Shown here piece by piece: positions 61,630 to 64,000 of a stretch of DNA of 64,000 nt. This DNA is from Psychromicrobium lacuslunae (GTDB lineage: Bacteria > Actinomycetota > Actinomycetes > Actinomycetales > Micrococcaceae). Location of the stretch: the NCBI RefSeq assembly GCF_000950575.1, contig NZ_CP011005.1:124001-188000 (forward strand). Reading direction: 5' to 3'. A program made the position numbers and the translations under genes. Position 1 is the first letter of the stretch. Each line of letters starts with the position of its first letter. The notes beneath the pieces were generated by a model that saw only the letters and a program-made list of their open reading frames with translations, ran no database searches and had not been told where the DNA came from.

Positions 61630-61707
61630 TGTGCCCTACTCACTGGGTTTCCGCTCGCAGTTTTGACGACGCCTCGGCTGAGGCTCTGGGTGGCTGGGAC
61701 GCCGAGA

Positions 61708-61762
61708 ACCGTTGGAAGGCCCCGCGACTTCAGGGGCGATGTCGAGGGGGCCTCCCAACGGT
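61708..61762. terminator. Hairpin between the aldehyde dehydrogenase and DUF779 genes
   Basis: ACCGTTGG/CCAACGGT and GGCCCC/GGGGCC (61708-61723 with 61747-61762, one mismatch) enclose a 23-base loop that contains a CGAC/GTCG helix. It may end or attenuate the dehydrogenase transcript before the DUF779 gene. Confidence 0.55.
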
Positions 61763-61779
61763 GACTTGGGGCTCAGCCT

Positions 61780-63303
61780 CTAGAAGAAGCCCAGCTTGGT
61801 TTCGCCGTGGCTGACCAGTAAGTTCTTGGTCTGCTGATAGTGGTCGAGCATCATTGCGTGGTTCTCCCGGCCAATACCGGAAGACTTATAACCACCGAAA
61901 GCTGCTCCGGCCGGGTAAGCGTGGTAGTTGTTCACCCAGACCCGGCCGGCCTGAATTTCTCGGCCAGCCCGATAGGCGACATTGCCGTTCCTAGACCACA
62001 CCCCGGCACCCAGGCCGTACAGTGTGTCGTTGGCGATCTGCATCGCCTCCGCGTAATCGTTGAATCGAGTCACCGAGACCACCGGACCGAAAATTTCCTC
62101 TTGGAAAATTCGCATGCTGTTCCGGCCTTCAAAAATAGTGGGCTGCACATAAAAGCCTTCGGCAAGGTCACCCTCCAGCTGAGTTCGGGTCCCGCCGCTA
62201 AGCAGTTTCGCGCCCTCCTGCTTGCCGATATCGATGTAGGAGAGGATCTTTTCCAGCTGATCATTAGAGGCCTGGGCACCCAGCTGAGTTTCGGTATCCA
62301 GCGGATTGCCCTGGATGATCTTTGCGGTTCGTTCCAGCGCATCTGCCATGAAGCTGTCGTAAATCGAGTCTTGGATCAAGGCACGGGAAGGGCATGTGCA
62401 AACTTCTCCTTGGTTGAAGGCATAGAGTGTGAAGCCTTCCTGAGCCTTGTCGTAGAAAGAGTCATTGGCAGCCGCAACGTCTTCGAAGAAAATGTTCGGA
62501 CTCTTGCCGCCGAGTTCAAGGGTGACTGGGATCAAGTTGGCACTGGCATATTGGCTGATCAGCCGACCAGTGGTGGTTTCGCCGGTGAAAGCGATCTTTC
62601 TGATCCGCGGGCTGGAAGCGAGCGGCTTCCCAGCTTCGACGCCAAAACCGTTGACAATATTGAGCACCCCAGGCGGCAGGATATCTGCGATCAGCTCGGC
62701 CAAAACCAAAATCGATGCCGGTGTTTGCTCAGCAGGTTTGAGGACTACCGCGTTACCTGCGGCCAGCGCGGGAGCGAGCTTCCAGACAGCCATCAGGATG
62801 GGGAAGTTCCACGGAATGATTTGGCCTACTACGCCGAGCGGCTCGTGATAGTGGTAGGCCGTCATGTCCTCATCGAGCTGAGAGAGATGCCCCTCCTGAG
62901 CTCGAATCGCTGAGGCGAAGTAACGGAAATGATCGGCCGCGAGCGGCATATCGGCGTTCAGCGTCTCGCGAATCGGCTTACCGTTGTCCCAGCTTTCCGC
63001 AACCGCCAGCAATTCGAGGTTCGCCTCAATCACGTCAGCGATGCTGTTCAGCGCTGCCGCACGCTCGGCAGCCGAGGTTTTACCCCAGGCTGGAGCCACC
63101 TTATGTGCGGCATCGAGGGCTAACTCAATGTCTTCTGCGGTGCCCCGGGCCACCTCGCAGAACGCCTTCCCGGTGACCGGCGAAACATTCTCGAAGTACT
63201 GTCCCTTGACCGGGGCAACCCACTCGCCGCCGATCCAATTTTCGTAGCGGTTCTTGAATTCAACCTTGGCACCCGGTTGACCTGGAGGGGTGTAAACACT
63301 CAT
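61780..63303 (-). CDS. Acetaldehyde/aldehyde dehydrogenase (AldA/ExaC type)
   Basis: The 507-residue NAD-dependent aldehyde dehydrogenase oxidises acetaldehyde or similar short aldehydes. It shows [33 protein letters not shown], the Glu block [12 protein letters not shown] and the catalytic Cys in [11 protein letters not shown], with double Cys as in ExaC/AldB relatives. AAGGAG six bases before ATG 63303 fixes the start. With DUF779 downstream and a regulator upstream it forms the usual acetaldehyde locus. The acetaldehyde made by DeoC, encoded 9 kb away, is a possible substrate. Confidence 0.92.
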   Translation of the reverse strand: MSVYTPPGQPGAKVEFKNRYENWIGGEWVAPVKGQYFENVSPVTGKAFCEVARGTAEDIELALDAAHKVAPAWGKTSAAERAAALNSIADVIEANLELLAVAESWDNGKPIRETLNADMPLAADHFRYFASAIRAQEGHLSQLDEDMTAYHYHEPLGVVGQIIPWNFPILMAVWKLAPALAAGNAVVLKPAEQTPASILVLAELIADILPPGVLNIVNGFGVEAGKPLASSPRIRKIAFTGETTTGRLISQYASANLIPVTLELGGKSPNIFFEDVAAANDSFYDKAQEGFTLYAFNQGEVCTCPSRALIQDSIYDSFMADALERTAKIIQGNPLDTETQLGAQASNDQLEKILSYIDIGKQEGAKLLSGGTRTQLEGDLAEGFYVQPTIFEGRNSMRIFQEEIFGPVVSVTRFNDYAEAMQIANDTLYGLGAGVWSRNGNVAYRAGREIQAGRVWVNNYHAYPAGAAFGGYKSSGIGRENHAMMLDHYQQTKNLLVSHGETKLGFF

Positions 63304-63384
63304 CGCTAACTCCTTGACTGTGAAAAGACCTCGTCGTCTTATCATCAGGCTAGGAAGCTAAGGGTTGCACTGAGGTTGCATCGC

Positions 63385-64000
63385 TCAATTCAGTAACTGC
63401 TCCAGGTGGGCCACCACGGCAGCACGCCGTGGCGAGCGAGCGGGCAAGACCCGTAGCGCGGTTTGCCAGGCTTGGGCGTCATCACTGGTTTCCGGTAATT
63501 GTAGGTACTGCCAGAGCACCTCGGGGGCGGCATCGCTGAGCATCACCTCCCGGAGCTGATGACTCAGCCTATTGCGCAGCTCGACAATGGCCGGGGCCTC
63601 CGAGCGTGGCAGCAGTAAACCCGAATACTCGGTCAAAGCCATTCGGTGTGCGCCCCGGTCGAGGAAGCCAAGTACCTTTTGCAGGTCAAGTTGCATTGCT
63701 TCGGGCAGTCGATAGGGTCGGGACTGCAGCGTCAAGGCGGTGTCGAAACTAGCTAACTGTCGCCGAAGTCTCAGTAGCTCTGCGCGCACAGTGCTGGCCG
63801 GGGTGTGCTCGGTGTAGACCATCTCGCTGAGCTCCTCGGTAGTTAAACCGCTCGGATGCATCGCGAGCAGCACCATTAGCTCGGTGTGCCGCTCGCTTAG
63901 CGCCGTGGACCGTCCGGATCGTCGTAGCAATCCACGATCCCGGCCCAGTGTCTGCAAACTCAGCATGCCTCGACTCAGCGTGTCTCCACTCCGGGTTCCT
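63385..64000 (-). CDS. Transcriptional regulator of the aldehyde dehydrogenase locus, C-terminal part
   Basis: The frame is open from the right edge to its stop at 63385, giving at least 205 residues of the C-terminus. It shows a helix-turn-helix-like block (SERHTELMVLLAMHPSGLTTEELSEMVYTEHTPASTVRAELLRLRRQL in part) and a helical tail. This matches the C-terminal region of the GAF-domain regulators that precede acetaldehyde dehydrogenase genes in Actinobacteria; the GAF domain would lie beyond the edge. It lies 82 bases upstream of the dehydrogenase. An internal ATG at 63966 is not needed as a start. Confidence 0.7.
   Translation of the reverse strand, partial: GTRSGDTLSRGMLSLQTLGRDRGLLRRSGRSTALSERHTELMVLLAMHPSGLTTEELSEMVYTEHTPASTVRAELLRLRRQLASFDTALTLQSRPYRLPEAMQLDLQKVLGFLDRGAHRMALTEYSGLLLPRSEAPAIVELRNRLSHQLREVMLSDAAPEVLWQYLQLPETSDDAQAWQTALRVLPARSPRRAAVVAHLEQLLN

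Noticed and set aside
61840-62913. 357-codon open frame on the plus strand inside the aldehyde dehydrogenase gene
   Set aside because: Antisense shadow of a well-conserved gene; no Shine-Dalgarno site and no family resemblance.

Overview
The window reads as chromosomal DNA of a moderately GC-rich actinobacterium, most likely a member of the Micrococcaceae (Arthrobacter / Renibacterium / Psychromicrobium relatives). The evidence is the gene set (DUF5719 protein, DUF3499 protein, RpfB-type resuscitation factor, TIGR01906 membrane protein, SCO4848 and DUF2505 proteins, redox-cysteine-free LpdA) and gene orders that match blocks of the Mycobacterium tuberculosis chromosome: pmt-rsmI, tatD-rpfB-rsmA-ispE, glmU-prs-rplY-pth-mfd, and pnp-phosphomutase-lpdA-carboxylase. 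Many genes lack a Shine-Dalgarno site and instead have a TAGnnT-type -10 box 6-8 bases before the start codon, the actinobacterial leaderless pattern. The genus is not certain. I see no phage, insertion sequence or CRISPR array.

Layout. 1-6.0 kb: end of a glycosyltransferase, DUF5719 protein, degenerate zincin, DUF3499 and Trm112-like proteins, ahcY and an L,D-transpeptidase closed by a 17-bp hairpin. 6.1-9.3 kb: RDD, SpoIIM-like and TIGR01906 membrane proteins. 9.3-15.5 kb: acyl-CoA ligase, protein O-mannosyltransferase, a 53-bp tandem repeat that carries the rsmI promoter, rsmI and gabD. 15.6-20.3 kb: moxR-DUF58-transglutaminase operon. 20.4-31.1 kb: housekeeping block tatD, rpfB (long structured leader), rsmA, ispE, ABC-F, tRNA-Gln, glmU, prs, rplY, pth. 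31.3-33.7 kb: a truncated sugar-transferase remnant, then sufS-sufU. 33.7-38.4 kb: PucR regulator divergent from a methylmalonate-semialdehyde dehydrogenase and an omega-aminotransferase.

38.6-42.7 kb is the most unusual part. It is a six-gene cassette, mostly coupled by 4-base ATGA overlaps. It encodes three proteins with a SipW-cognate (alternate) signal peptide, a Ser-His-Asp type signal peptidase, an LPNTG cell-wall protein, and a second signal peptidase fused to its own substrate-like module. It resembles a self-contained surface-fibre export and anchoring system, analogous in logic to the tapA-sipW-tasA operon of Bacillus.

42.7-64 kb: nhaA, SCO4848 and DUF2505 proteins, mfd (with a possible leader ORF and terminator), mmsB divergent from a LysR regulator across an 18-bp palindrome, an MHS-family transporter, a purine-nucleoside salvage operon (pnp, phosphomutase, deoC, small membrane protein), lpdA, a second MHS transporter, a biotin-dependent carboxylase alpha subunit, and an acetaldehyde-dehydrogenase locus with a DUF779 protein and a regulator that runs off the right edge. 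Four long intergenic hairpins with shared GAGT/ACTC ends are scattered through the right-hand two thirds; two of them are copies of the same sequence.
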